Part shown: in pieces, positions 1 through 12,473 of the stretch
How the letters are laid out: the number at the start of each line of letters is the position of its first letter
Numbering within the stretch: the stretch's first letter is position 1
NCBI GenBank assembly: GCA_032622095.1
Contig: CP136063.1
Span: 266,285,426 to 266,349,425, forward strand
Direction of reading: 5' to 3'
Source of the DNA: Siphonodentalium dalli
Taxonomy: Eukaryota > Mollusca > Scaphopoda > Gadilida > Siphonodentaliidae
Length of the DNA stretch: 64,000 nt
Made by a program: the position numbers and the translations under genes
Notes under the pieces: generated by a model
The model's input: only the letters and a program-made list of their open reading frames with translations
What the model was told of the DNA's origin: nothing
Database searches by the model: none

Positions 1-70
1 AGGTCCAACTATAAGTGGTGAGCACCCGATAGAGGAGGTCCAACTATAAGAGGTGACCATCCGATAGAGG

Positions 71-3000
71 AGGTCCATCTATAAGTGGTGAGCATCCGAT
101 AGAGGAGGTCCACCTATAAGTGGTGAGCATCCGATAGAGGAGGTCCATCTATGAGTGGTGAGCATCCGATAGAGGAGGTCCATCTATGAGTGATGAGCAT
201 CCGATAGAGGAGGTCCATCTATAAGTGGTGAGCATCCGATAGAGGAGGTCCATCTATGAGTGATGAGCATCCGATAGAGGATGTCCATCTATAAGTGGTG
301 AGCATCCGATAGAGGAGGTCCATCTATGAGTGGTGATCATCCGATAGAGGAGGTCCATCTATGAGTGGTGAGAATCCGATAGAGGAGATCCATCTATAAG
401 TGGTGAGCATCCGATAGAGCAGGTCCATCTATAAGTGGTGAGCATCCGATAGAGGGGGTCCATCTATGAGTGATGAGCATCCGATAGAGGAGGTCCATCT
501 ATAAGTGGTGACCATCCGATAGAGGAGGTCCATCTATAAGTGGTGAGCATCCGATAGAGGAGGTCCATCTATGAGTGGTGATCATCCGATAGAGGATGTC
601 CATCTATAAGTGGTGAGCATCCGATAGAGGAGGTCCATCTATGAGTGGTGATCATCCGATAGAGGAGGTCCATCTATAAGTGGTGAGCATCCGATAGAGG
701 AGGTCCATCTATGAGTGGTGAGCATCCGATAGAGGAGGTCCATCTATAAGTGATGAGCATCCGATAGAGGAGGTCCATCTATAAGTGATGAGCATCCGAT
801 AGAGGAGGCCCATCTATAAGTGGCGAGAATCCGATAGAGGAGGTCCATCTATAAGTGGTGAGCATCCGATAGAGGAGGTCCATCTATGAGTGATGAGCAT
901 CCGATAGAGGAGGTCCATCTATAAGAGGTGAGCATCCGATAGAGAATGTCCATCTATAAGTGGTGAGCATCCGATAGAGGAGGTCCATCTATAAGTGGTG
1001 AGCATCCGATAGAGGAGGTCCATCTATAAGTGGTGAGCATCCGATAGAGGAGGTCCATCTATAAGTGGTGAGCATCCGATAGAGGAGGTTCATCTATAAG
1101 AGGTGAGCATCCGATAGAGAAGGTCCATCTATAAGTGGTGAGCATCCGATAGAGGAGGTCCATCTATAAGTGGTGAGAATCCGATAGAGGAGGTCCATCT
1201 ATAAGTGGTGAGAATCCGATAGAGGAGGTCCATCTATGAGTGATGAGCATCCGATAGAGGAGGTCCATCTATAAGTGGTGAGCATCCGATAGAGGAGGTC
1301 CATCTATAAGTGGTGAGCATCCGATAGAGGAGGTCCATCTATAAGTGGTGAGCATCCGATAGAGGAGGTCCATCTATTAGTGGTGAGCATCCGATAGAGG
1401 AGGTCCATCTATAAGTGGTGAGAATCCGATAGAGGAGGTCCATCTATAAGTTGTGAGCATCCGATAGAGGAGGTTCATCTATAAGTGGTGAGCATCCGAT
1501 AGAGGAGGTCCATCTATGAGTGATGAGCTTCCGATAGAGGAGGTCCATCTATGAGTGATGAGCATCCGATAGAGGAGGTCCATCTATAAGTGATGAGCAT
1601 CCGATAGAGGAGGTCCATCTATACGTGGTGAGCATCCGATAGAGGAGGTCCATCTATAAGTGGTGACCATCCGATAGAGGAGGTCCATCTATAAGTGGTG
1701 AGCATCCGATAGAGGAGGCCCATCTATAAGTGGTGAGCATCCGATAGAGGAGGTCCAATTATAAGTGGTGAGCACCCGATAGAGGAGGTCCATCTATAAG
1801 TGGTGAGCATCCGATAGAGGAGGTCCATCTATGAGTGGTGAGAATCCGATAGAGGAGGTCCAATTATAAGTGGTGAGCACCCGATAGAGGAGGTCCATCT
1901 ATAAGTGGTGAGCATCCGATAGAGGAGGTCCATCTATGAGTGGTGAGCATCCGATAGAGGAGGTCCATCTATAAGTGGTGAGCATCCTATAGAGGAGGTC
2001 CATCTATGTGTGGTGAGCATCCGATAGAGGAGGTCCAACTATAAGTGATGAGCATCCGATAGAGGAGGTCCATCTATAAGAGGTGATCATCCGATAGAGG
2101 AGGTCCATCTATAAGTGGTGAGCATCCGATAGAGGAGGTCCACCTATAAGTGGTGAGCATCCGATAGAGGAGGTCCATCTATGAGTGGTGAGCATCCGAT
2201 AGAGGAGGTCCATCTATGAGTGATGAGCATCCGATAGAGGAGGTCCATCTATAAGTGGTGAGCATCCGATAGAGGAGGTCCATCTATGAGTGATGAGCAT
2301 CCGATAGAGGATGTCCATCTATAAGTGGTGAGCATCCGATAGAGGAGGTCCATCTATGAGTGGTGATCATCCGATAGAGGAGGTCCATCTATGAGTGGTG
2401 AGAATCCGATAGAGGAGATCCATCTATAAGTGGTGAGCATCCGATAGAGCAGGTCCATCTATAAGTGGTGAGCATCCGATAGAGGGGGTCCATCTATGAG
2501 TGATGAGCATCCGATAGAGGAGGTCCATCTATAAGTGGTGACCATCCGATAGAGGAGGTCCATCTATAAGAGGTGAGCATCCGATAGAGGAGGTCCATCT
2601 ATGAGTGGTGATCATCCGATAGAGGATGTCCATCTATAAGTGGTGAGCATCCGATAGAGGAGGTCCATCTATGAGTGGTGATCATCCGATAGAGGAGGTC
2701 CATCTATAAGTGGTGAGCATCCGATAGAGGAGGTCCATCTATGAGTGGTGAGCATCCGATAGAGGAGGTCCATCTATAAGTGATGAGCATCCGATAGAGG
2801 AGGTCCATCTATAAGTGATGAGCATCCGATAGAGGAGGCCCATCTATAAGTGGCGAGAATCCGATAGAGGAGGTCCATCTATAAGTGGTGAGCATCCGAT
2901 AGAGGAGGTCCATCTATGAGTGATGAGCATCCGATAGAGGAGGTCCATCTATAAGAGGTGAGCATCCGATAGAGAATGTCCATCTATAAGTGGTGAGCAT

Positions 3001-4130
3001 CCGATAGAGGAGGTCCATCTATAAGTGGTGAGCATCCGATAGAGGAGGTCCATCTATAAGTGGTGAGCATCCGATAGAGGAGGTCCATCTATAAGTGGTG
3101 AGCATCCGATAGAGGAGGTTCATCTATAAGAGGTGAGCATCCGATAGAGAAGGTCCATCTATAAGTGGTGAGCGTCCGATAGAGGAGGTCCATCTATAAG
3201 TGGTGAGAATCCGATAGAGGAGGTCCATCTATAAGTGGTGAGAATCCGATAGAGGAGGTCCATCTATGAGTGATGAGCATCCGATAGAGGAGGTCCATCA
3301 ATAAGTGGTGAGCATCCGATAGAGGAGGTCCATCTATAAGTGGTGAGCATCCGATAGAGGAGGTCCATCTATAAGTGGTGAGCATCCGATAGAGGAGGTC
3401 CATCTATTAGTGGTGAGCATCCGATAGAGGAGGTCCATCTATAAGTGGTGAGAATCCGATAGAGGAGGTCCATCTATAAGTTGTGAGCATCCGATAGAGG
3501 AGGTTCATCTATAAGTGGTGAGCATCCGATAGAGGAGGTCCATCTATGAGTGATGAGCATCCGATAGAGGAGGTCCATCTATGAGTGATGAGCATCCGAT
3601 AGAGGAGGTCCATCTATAAGTGATGAGCATCCGATAGAGGAGGTCCATCTATACGTGGTGAGCATCCGATAGAGGAGGTCCATCTATAAGTGGTGACCAT
3701 CCGATAGAGGAGGTCCATCTATAAGTGGTGAGCATCCGATAGAGGAGGCCCATCTATAAGTGGTGAGCATCCGATAGAGGAGGTCCAATTATAAGTGGTG
3801 AGCACCCGATAGAGGAGGTCCATCTATAAGTGGTGAGCATCCGATAGAGGAGGTCCATCTATGAGTGGTGAGAATCCGATAGAGGAGGTCCAATTATAAG
3901 TGGTGAGCACCCGATAGAGGAGGTCCATCTATAAGTGGTGAGCATCCGATAGAGGAGGTCCATCTATGAGTGGTGAGCATCCGATAGAGGAGGTCCATCT
4001 ATAAGTGGTGAGCATCCTATAGAGGAGGTCCATCTATGTGTGGTGAGCATCCGATAGAGGAGGTCCAACTATAAGTGATGAGCATCCGATAGAGGAGGTC
4101 CATCTATAAGAGGTGATCATCCGATAGAGG
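71..4130. repeat. Two adjacent 2030-bp higher-order copies of the 35-bp satellite
   Basis: Bases 71-2100 and 2101-4130 are two copies of one 58-unit block (58 x 35 = 2030 bp). Rare unit variants recur in the same order at an offset of exactly 2030, for example the tggcgagaat unit near 811 and 2841 and the cacctataag unit near 111 and 2141. Only a handful of differences are visible between the copies, so the segmental duplication is recent. Confidence 0.9.
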
Positions 4131-5875
4131 AGGTCCATCTATAAGTTGTCAGCATTCGATAGAGGATGTCCATCTATAAGTGGTGAGAATCCGATAGAGG
4201 AGATCCATCTATAAGTGGTGAGCTTCCGATAGAGGAGGTCCATCTATAAGTGGTGAGAATCCGATAGAGGTCCATCTATAAGTGGTGAGCATCCGATAGA
4301 GGAGGTCCATCTATAAGTGGTGAGCATCCGATAGAGGAGGTCCATCTATAAGTGGTGAGAATCCGATAGAGGAGGTCCATCTATAAGTTGTGAGCATCCG
4401 ATAGAGGAGGTTCATCTATAAGTGGTGAGCATCCGATAGAGGAGGTCCATCTATGAGTGATGAGCATCCGATAGAGGAGGTCCATCTATGAGTGATGAGC
4501 ATCCGATAGAGGAGGTCCATCTATGAGTGATGAGCATCCGATAGAGGAGGTCCATCTATACGTGGTGAGCATCCGATAGAGGAGGTCCAACTATAAGTGG
4601 TGACCATCCGATAGAGGAGGTCCATCTATAAGTGGTGAGCATCCGATAGAGGAGGCCCATCTATAAGTGGTGAGCATCCGATAGAGGAGGTCCAATTATA
4701 AGTGGTGAGCACCCGATAGAGGAGGTCCATCTATAAGTGGTGAGCATCCGATAGAGGAGGTCCATCTATGAGTGGTGAGCATCCGATAGAGGAGGTCCAT
4801 CTATAAGTGGTGAGCATCCTATAGAGGAGGTCCATCTATGTGTGGTGAGCATCCGATAGAGGAGGTCCAACTATAAGTGATGAGCATCCGATAGAGGAGG
4901 TCAATCTATAAGAGGTGATCATCCGATAGAGGAGGTCCATCTATAAGTGGTCAGCATTCGATAGAGGATGTCCATCTATAAGTGGTGAGAATCCGATAGA
5001 GGAGATCCATCTATAAGTGGTGAGCTTCCGATAGAGGAGGTCCATCTATAAGTGGTGAGAATCCGATAGAGGTCCATCTATAAGTGGTGAGCATCCGATA
5101 GAGGAGGTCCATCTATAAGTGGTGAGCATCCGATAGAGGAGGTCCATCTATAAGTGGTGAGAATCCGATAGAGGAGGTCCATCTATAAGTTGTGAGCATC
5201 CGATAGAGGAGGTTCATCTATAAGTGGTGAGCATCCGATAGAGGAGGTCCATCTATGAGTGATGAGCATCCGATAGAGGAGGTCCATCTATGAGTGATGA
5301 GCATCCGATAGAGGAGGTCCATCTATGAGTGATGAGCATCCGATAGAGGAGGTCCATCTATACGTGGTGAGCATCCGATAGAGGAGGTCCATCTATAAGT
5401 GGTGACCATCCGATAGAGGAGGTCCATCTATAAGTGGTGAGCATCCGATAGAGGAGGCCCATCTATAAGTGGTGAGCATCCGATAGAGGAGGTCCAATTA
5501 TAAGTGGTGAGCACCCGATAGAGGAGGTCCATCTATAAGTGGTGAGCATCCGATAGAGGAGGTCCATCTATGAGTGGTGAGAATCCGATAGAGGAGGTCC
5601 AATTATAAGTGGTGAGCACCCGATAGAGGAGGTCCATCTATAAGTGGTGAGCATCCGATAGAGGAGGTCCATCTATGAGTGGTGAGCAACCGATAGAGGA
5701 GGTCCATCTATAAGTGGTAAGCATCCGATAGAGGAGGTCCATCTATGTGTGGTGAGCATCCGATAGAGGAGGTCCAACTATAAGTGATGAGCATCCGATA
5801 GAGGAGGTCCATCTATAAGAGGTGATCATCCGATAGAGGAGGTCCATCTATAAGTGGTCAGCATCCGATAGAGGA
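4131..5875. repeat. Smaller higher-order repeat (802/907 bp) of the 35-bp satellite
   Basis: A second higher-order pattern follows the 2030-bp pair. The marker variant agcattcgat at 4151 recurs at 4953 (offset 802 = 22 x 35 + 32), and its counterpart is at about 5860 (offset 907, three units longer). The 32-bp short unit near 4270 is copied near 5070. Confidence 0.75.
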
Positions 5876-7050
5876 TGTCAATCTATAAGTGGTGAGAATC
5901 CGATAGAGGAGATCCATCTATAAGTGGTGAGCATCCGATAGAGGAGGTCCATCTATAAGTGGTGAGAATCCGATAGAGGCCATCTATAAGTGGTGACCAT
6001 CCGATAGAGGAGGTTCATCTATAAGTGGTGAGCATCCGATAGAGGAGGTCCATCTATAAGTGGTGAGAATCCGATAGAGGCCCATATATAAGTGGTGACC
6101 ATCCGATAGAGGAGGTTCATCTATAAGTGGTGAGCATCCGATAGAGGAGGTCCATCTATAAGAGGTGACCATCCGATAGAGGAGGTCCAACTATAAGTGG
6201 TGAGAATCCGATAGAGGAGATCCATCTATAAGTGGTGAGAATCCGATAGAGGAGGTCCATCTATGAGTGGTGAGCACCCGATAGAGGAGGTCCATCTATA
6301 ACTGGTGCGCATCCGATAGAGGAGGTCCATCTATAAGTGGTGATCATCCGATAGAGGAGGTCCATCTATAAGTGGTGAGCATCCGATAGAGGAGGTCCAT
6401 CTATAAGTGGTGAGCATCCGATAGAGGAGATCCATCTATAAGAGGTGAGCATCCGATAGAGGAGGTCCATCTATGAGTGGTGAGCATCCGATAGAGGAGG
6501 TTTATCTATAAGTGGTGAGCATCCGATAGAGGAGGTCCATCTATGTGTGGTGAGCATCCGATAGAGGAGGTCCATCTATAAGAGGTGAGCATCCGATAGA
6601 GGAGGTCCATCTATGAGTGGTGAGCATCCGATAGAGGAGGTCCATCTATGAGTGGTGAGCGTCCGATAGAGGAGGTCCATCTATGTGTGGTGAGCATCCG
6701 ATAGAGGAGGTCCATCTATAAGAGGTGAGCATCCGATAGAGGAGGTTCATCTATACGTGGTGAGCATCCGATAGAGGAGGTCCATCTGTAAGAGGTGACT
6801 ATCCGATAGAGGAGGTCCATCTATAAGAGGTGAGAATCCGATAGAGGAGGTCCATCTATAAGTGGTGAGCATCCGATAGAGGAGGTCCATCTATAAGTGG
6901 TGAGCATCCGATAGAGGAGGTCCATCTATAAGAGGTGAGAATCCGATAGAGGAGGTCCATCTATAAGACGTGAGCATCCGATAGAGGAGGTCCATCTATA
7001 AGTGGTGAGCATCCGATAGAGGAGGTCCATCAATAAGTGGTGAGCATCCG

Positions 7051-7112
7051 TCGGGGCGAACTAACGCCAGTGCATTAACACAATTACAAGTCCGACAAGC
7101 TAACCACTGGGC
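7051..7112 (-). mobile_element. tRNA-like sequence, probable SINE head fragment
   Basis: Read on the minus strand this begins ggcagtgatagcccagtgg, which contains a good RNA polymerase III A box (tagcccagtgg), followed by an anticodon-like cttgtaa loop and a degenerate B box (agttcgcccc). The stems pair poorly, so it is not a functional tRNA; a tRNA-derived SINE piece is the best reading. It directly abuts the satellite end. 7113-7250 shows nothing recognisable. Confidence 0.45.
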
Positions 7113-7250
7113 TATCACTGCCATTAATGTTTCTTATCTTTACACCCAGGTTTGATGCTTGCTCTGATGACGGTGTTACACTAACATGTTGTTGTAATGG
7201 TGTCATGAGTTTTAAGAGAACTGGCATTGGCGATGAATGACCATTACGTT

Positions 7251-7483
7251 TGTTAATGGGTTACCAAATTTGCATGGTCTAAAAGTATAACGTGGGAACG
7301 CGAACTCTTTGGAGTAATTTAGATTCTGGTCATATATTAGCTTGCATGCACACGTGGTATATACTCGCGCAGCTTCATAGACTGGCAGTGTAGACCGACT
7401 AACGATATAGAGTAGAACGTATAATAAAAGTATCAAACTAGATATACTGTGTTTGGGCCTGATAGTCCCTGGATGTATTAACA
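7251..7483 (+). repeat. 5' LTR of the Ty3/Gypsy element
   Basis: A 233-bp direct repeat of 11666-11913, with tgttaa at the start and ttaaca at the end. It contains an AT-rich stretch (cgtataataaaagtatc) that could hold promoter or polyadenylation signals, though I cannot place a start site. Confidence 0.92.
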
Positions 7484-7496
7484 TGGTGGCAGCGGT
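7484..7496 (+). other. Primer binding site, tRNA-Leu type
   Basis: tggtggcagcggt begins directly after the LTR terminal ca. It is complementary to the 3' end (accgctgccacca) that I recall for animal tRNA-Leu with UAG or AAG anticodon. Assignment to leucine is from memory of the tRNA family. Confidence 0.75.
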
Positions 7497-7530
7497 ATAG
7501 AATTCCGACGCTATACATACATTTCTCAGG

Positions 7531-8404
7531 ATGGCTGAAGCTAATTTTCGCTTGCCAGCATCTCTGGATATAGACAATCCAAATGTTTCAGAACAATATG
7601 TCAAATGGAAGAGGGAACTAGACACTTATATGTTAGCGAGTGGAGCATCTACAAAACCAGATGCAGTAAAGACTGCTATAATTCTACACTGTGCCGGTCC
7701 GCAGATGATGGAGGCATACGAACATTTTGAGTTTACAAATACTACAGACAAGAAAAAACCAGCAATGGTTATGGACAAAATCAAGGAATATTGTACCCCC
7801 AAAACAGAATGTTGTTGTACAGTCGTTTCGATTCTGGAATGTCCAATGCACTTCCGACTCATTCGATACATTCCTGACTGAACTCCGTTCACGTGCTGAG
7901 TCATGTGCATTTGAGGACAAGGACCGCATGATTAGAGACAAAATTGTCTTCACGGTGTACGGAAAACTTCAGGAAATACTTCTTAGAGAGACAGAACTGT
8001 CACTGGAGAGAACCATACAGGTATGCCGGGCATTTGAGCTATCTGCGAAGCAATGGAAAGAGATGGGTGCTTCTAACAGTGGAAACGTGCAGAAGATTAG
8101 CACATACCGTCCGAAAACTCGAGCTTCGAACAAGGCAACGACACATAGCACAAATCCAGACGCAAATGGACCCCTGAAGGAGTGCCAGTTTTGCGGAAGA
8201 CGACATATCTTTGGCAAGGCAAACTGTGCTGCCTGGGGAAAGACGTGTACAGCGTGTGGAAGCAGAAATCACTTCCGGGCCAAATGCCGCAAGAAAAGGG
8301 TTCACGCTGTTGACGACGATGACACCCCAACTCTAGCTGATAGTAACGACCACGGAGACTGGCTACAACCGTTAATTCAAGGAAACTACGAGTTCGTGTA
8401 CTGA
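7531..8404 (+). pseudogene. gag: Gag of the Ty3/Gypsy element, frameshifted
   Basis: Gag would form the particle and bind the element RNA. The ATG at 7531 lies 34 bp after the primer site, and the first frame runs to about 7800. A one-base slip in the C5A4 run near 7797-7805 moves the coding signal to another frame, which continues to the TGA at 8402-8404. The C-terminal part (about 8183-8287) holds two zinc knuckles: an unusual first one (CQFC, then His and Cys) and a canonical CCHC (CTACGSRNHFRAKC). The TGA overlaps the ATG of the pol frame, consistent with gag-pol frameshift expression in the parent. Length suits a Gypsy Gag. The copy is broken by the internal frameshift. Confidence 0.85.
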
Positions 8405-11304
8405 TGAACGTGAATGGATGCGATGTCCGATTCCAATTAGCTAGCGGGGCAGACGTCAACACTATATGTCAACGATATGTTCGAAAGGAACAAGTGAAAC
8501 CGGGAAATGCGAAGTTGTTCACGTGGAACCATTCTGAAGTGAAACCAATTGGCGAGTCTGAATTAATTGTGATAAATCCGCGAACGCATGAGGAATCTAT
8601 GGTTAAATTCACTGTGGTGAGTAACAAACTGAATTGTCTACTTGGTTTGAAATCCATCACAGATATGAATTTAATAACAATCAATGATGAAAACTTTATC
8701 AAAATTATAGATACAGAATCTGATTTGGGAGATCTGGGCGTGGCTCGTCTGTTCGTAGACGAGAACGTACCCCCAAAAACTCTACCGTGTCGCAGGGTAC
8801 CGACTGCAATTCAAGATGACGTCAAAGATGAAATTGACAAGTTAATTGCGCGTGGAATTTTGATTCCAGTTGAAGATCCTACCGATTGGGTCAGCCAAAT
8901 GGCAGTAGTAAGAAAACCATCAGGCAAAATTCGTGTGTGTATTGACCCACAACCTCTCAATTTTGCGCTGAAACGAGAACATTACAAACTGCCAACGTTT
9001 GAAGATGCTCTACCAAAATTACGTAACGCAAAAGTCTTCACAAAACTGGACGTTCAAGAAACGTTTTATCACGTGCACTTAGACGATGAATCGAGTAAAC
9101 TTTGTACAATGATAACCCCATACAGTAGAGTACGATGGACCCGTCTCCCGTTCGGATTAAAGGTCAGTTCAGATATCTTCGCAAAACGCTTATATGACGC
9201 CGTTGGTGATCTCCCCGGAACAATCGCAGTGGCCGATGACATAATTGTCATGTGATGTGGCGAAACGCATGCGGAAGCCGACGCAGATCATGAGAGAAAT
9301 CTGATAGCTCTTCGGACGCGCTGCCGCGAAAGGAACATAAGATTAGATGATTCAAAATCAGTGATTAAGAAGTCACAACTTGTGTTCATGTGTCACAAAG
9401 TAACAAATTCTGGATTAGCTGTTGATGATTCTAAAATAACCGCGATTCAGAATATGCCTGCACCAACCGATATTCATGGAGTGAAACGATTATGTGGAAT
9501 GGTCCAATATTTGGCGAGATTCATGCCAAATCTGTCAAGTGATATGGAGCCGATGCGTGCTCTTACTCGAAATGATGTCGATTTCATTTGGTCACCTGAA
9601 TGTGAATCTGCTTTCAATTGTGTTTAGCAGAAAATGTGTAATGCACCTTTGCTCGCGTATTTCGATCCGACGAAGGAGTTAGTTCTGCAAGTTGATAGCA
9701 GCAGTGTCGGAATAAGGGCCGTCCTCATGCAGGAGGGGCGACCAATTGAATACGCGTCACGTTCACTGACACCATCGGAGAGAAACTGGGCACAGATCGA
9801 GAAGGAATTACTAAGTGTGTGTTATGGTTTACAAAGGTTCGATCAGTACACCGACGCGAGAAAGGTTATTGTGGAAAACGACCACCGACCGATCGACATG
9901 ATTCTCAAAAAGCCGTTAAGCCAGGCACCTAAACGTCTACAAACTTTGATGTTAACATTGTACAGATACGACATTGAGTTCCATTATCTCAATGGGCGGA
10001 GTTTGGTACTCGCAGACACGCTGAGCCGAGCTACTTGGGATGGTGAAATCCTAGAAGATACCAGGGACACAGTACATTCTGTTGAAAACACTGACTCACT
10101 GACACATAATTCCAGATGCTCGTTTTACCGAAATTCGGGCAGCGACCTCGATAGACCCAGCGTGTGTGGCACTGTTGGATTTGATTATGACTGGGTGGCC
10201 CACTTCGAAGACTGATGTACCAGATATCATTAAACTGTTCTTTGATTTTAGAGATACACTCAGCTGTCAAGATGGAGTAATTCTCAAGGGAGAGAGTGTT
10301 TATTCCTACGAACTTGAGAAATGACATTAAACAGAGACTACACAAATCACATCTGGGATGCGATAGCATGGTCCGCCGAGCAAGAACATTGGTTTATTGG
10401 CCCGGGATGGCCAAAGACATAAAACAATTAGCAGACGCATGTGAAATATGCCAAACAATGAAACCATCAAAACAACGAGAGACATTGAGAACACACCCTA
10501 TTGGATTAACCCCGTTCGACAAAGTTGGCGTGGACATTTTCGAACTAAACAACACATATTTTCTTGTGACAGTTGACTACTATAGCAATTCCATCGAAGT
10601 AGATCAACTGAGTTCTCTGCGCAGTTCAGAAGTAATCAAAAAAATTAAAGAAACACTTCGCAGCATATGGAATTCCCAAAATGATCCATAGTGACTGTGG
10701 GACCCAATTCACATCAACTGAATTTCAAAAAATTTCAGAAGGCTGGGGTATCAAACATGTAACTTCTTCACCAGGACACCAGCAAGCCAACGGTAAAGCG
10801 GAAGCAGCCGTAAAAACTATAAAAACGATGATGAAGAAAACAATCAACGAAGGTGGCGACCAGTATCTAGCCCTGTTAGAAATAAGAAACACCCCAAAAC
10901 AGGATTGTAACAAGAGTCCGGTGGAACTCATATTCGGCAGACAAACCAGATCACTCGTACCAATTATGAAGACCTCTAAACAACCTGCCGATATCAGCAA
11001 AAAGAAAACACACCAGGAAAGAATGAAGACGTCATTCGACAAACGAGCGAGAGATTTTGTTTTGAAGCCGGGAAGTCCCATATATTATCAACATCCACAA
11101 AGATCAGGATGGCGAAAGGGTATACTAACAGAAAGGGTCAACGATCGCTCTATGGTTGTAGAAGATGAAGACGGGGCAACATATCGACGAAACAGCGTCA
11201 TGGTTAGACCTAGCCCCACGATGTACAGATCTCGACGCCAGGAGTCCCCACCGGCAAACCTCTCGACAGCTAGTCGACCAGCAAGGGACCACCGTCCGCC
11301 ATAG
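8404..11304 (+). pseudogene. pol: Pol of the Ty3/Gypsy element (protease, RT, RNase H, integrase), broken
   Basis: Domains in order: aspartic protease (8404 to about 8690), whose active-site triplet reads A-S-G in FQLASGADVN, so the catalytic Asp codon (8440-8442) is lost; reverse transcriptase with VADD at 9229-9240; RNase H with Asp at 9694-9696, QIEKEL and ENDHRP, ending LADTLSR; integrase with a His/Cys zinc segment (HKSHLG, then CEIC), first Asp in VGVDIF near 10530, second in HSDCG near 10693 and Glu in KAEAAV at 10801. Lesions: in-frame TGA at 9253-9255 and TAG at 9625-9627, frame changes near 10200, near 10290 and near 10675. The last frame ends at 11304. The domain set and order identify Ty3/Gypsy; the closest clade is not determined. 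Confidence 0.9.
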
Positions 11305-11651
11305 TGTACAACATCTCCAATAACAACAAACCGTGGGGTGAAGGAGAAGATCACTCGATCTTTTCGACCATCCTGGGCGCCTCGCGCCCATCTACTTTAA
11401 TCACCGTCCGCCAACATGGATGAAGGACTACGTGTGAAGAGACAACATCGTATAGATAATATTGTACGCGCGCATGACTAATAGCATGTAATCATAATTC
11501 AGTAACTTCGTACTTCGCGATACTGATACTTAAGAAATTAATAGCATGGGGATTAGTTTACTAAGATCGTAACTCGAATAAAGCCGTTCAAGTTAACTAA
11601 TGATTAACCCTACCGCGACGCGAAAGATTTTTAGATGCTAATTAATTTACT

Positions 11652-11665
11652 AAAAGAAAAAGGGA
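11652..11665 (+). other. Polypurine tract
   Basis: aaaagaaaaaggga lies immediately 5' of the tgttaa start of the 3' LTR, the expected position of the plus-strand primer. Confidence 0.85.
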
Positions 11666-11913
11666 TGTTAACGGGTTACCAAATTCGCATGTTCTAAATT
11701 TGCATGGTCTAAAAGTATAACGTGGGAACGCGAACTCTTTGGAGTAATTTAAATTCTGGTCATATATTAGATTGCATGCACACGTGGTATATACTCGCGC
11801 AGCTTCATAGACTGGCAGTGTAGACCGACTACCGATATAGAGTAGAACGTATAATAAAAGTATCAAACTAGATATACTGTGTTTGGGCCTGATAGTCCCT
11901 GGAGGTTTTAACA
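11666..11913 (+). repeat. 3' LTR of the Ty3/Gypsy element
   Basis: 248 bp, matching 7251-7483 apart from about six substitutions and an extra 15 bp near the start, where the sequence ctaaatttgcatg is preceded by a diverged duplicate of itself. Confidence 0.92.
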
Positions 11914-12007
11914 ACTTTGATCCGAAACGTACTTCATATCCAATTCAATCCTTTCTGACAGCCAACTTGTCAAAACTTTACGTAAGAAATCAAAATAATT
12001 TGGAACT

Positions 12008-12300
12008 TTGAACAAATATATCACTCTGGTTATAATAGCATAATTTTGGGTTTTCTGTTCCATTTCACAAAAAGGGTCATTATTCAAACAGCATATATCA
12101 TAGCAATTAGCAGTACTAACTCCGCTACATGATTGAAGCATGCAGCCTGTATAACAACTTTCTCGACATATGTGCCTCGCATATCCCTTGTGAATTCCAA
12201 ATTGTGGGAAATTGCACAAGTATGACGATAACCATATACTACTTCTAGTTCACTTGTTTTCATTACCAGCAAGAATTATGCCTTCCTTTAATTTATAAAA
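12008..12300 (-). pseudogene. Cysteine-rich exon-like module, copy 1
   Basis: The minus strand reads a cysteine-rich stretch including HICRESCYTGC, then CYDICCLNNDPFCEM. The upstream part (TSELEVV...YRHTCAISHN) is in another frame, so a frameshift or splice lies between. The same module, less well preserved, sits at 13487-13855, 1.5 kb away in the same orientation. The clustered Cys pattern ending CC-x5-C loosely recalls three-finger/LU domains, but this is only a resemblance; I do not recognise the protein. It lies directly beyond the Gypsy 3' LTR. Confidence 0.4.
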
Positions 12301-12473
12301 GAAATTTTAAGGCAAATTCCAACCCAATATGAACGCATACACCAATTCGTTGTATTGCATATTGTAATCTGCAAAAGAAAAGTGATTGTCATCGGGTCCT
12401 ATCATTGTTGTGTGCATATTCCCTGCTGTCTGAATTAAAAAAAATTAAATAAGCCTTAATATGTTAATTTAGA

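Larger units (their letters stand above)
1..7050. repeat. 35-bp satellite array (first block)
   Basis: About 200 tandem copies of a 35-bp unit whose core reads agcatccgatagagg, followed by aggtccatctataagtggtg. Most units are exactly 35 bp; a few are shortened to 32 bp where one agg triplet is lost (for example near 4270 and 5070). Variation falls at a few recurrent positions (ataag/atgag, agcat/agaat/accat/atcat). The array is already running at base 1 and stops abruptly at 7050. The same unit returns at 40500-44952. Short minus-strand open frames arise because the unit is open for 35 codons at a time; they are not genes. Confidence 0.97.
7251..11913 (+). mobile_element. Ty3/Gypsy LTR retrotransposon, complete but inactivated
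   Basis: A 4.66-kb element with two LTRs starting tgttaa and ending ttaaca, a primer site abutting the 5' LTR, gag with zinc knuckles, protease, reverse transcriptase, RNase H and integrase in Ty3/Gypsy order (RT before integrase), and a polypurine tract abutting the 3' LTR. No envelope-like frame is seen. The coding region has several frameshifts and two in-frame stops, and the protease lacks its catalytic aspartate, so this copy is dead. The LTRs differ by about six substitutions plus one 15-bp tandem duplication, suggesting a moderately old insertion. Flanks acgtt and acttt could be a 5-bp target duplication with one mismatch. 11305-11651 is non-coding between pol and the polypurine tract. 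Confidence 0.93.

Noticed and set aside
3194-6190. Minus-strand open frames of about 69 codons with a 35-residue period inside the 35-bp satellite
   Set aside because: They arise because three 35-bp units make 35 codons; the same happens throughout both arrays wherever a variant removes the periodic stop.
1-7050. CRISPR-like array (short direct repeats)
   Set aside because: Units are contiguous with no spacers and the context is eukaryotic transposons.
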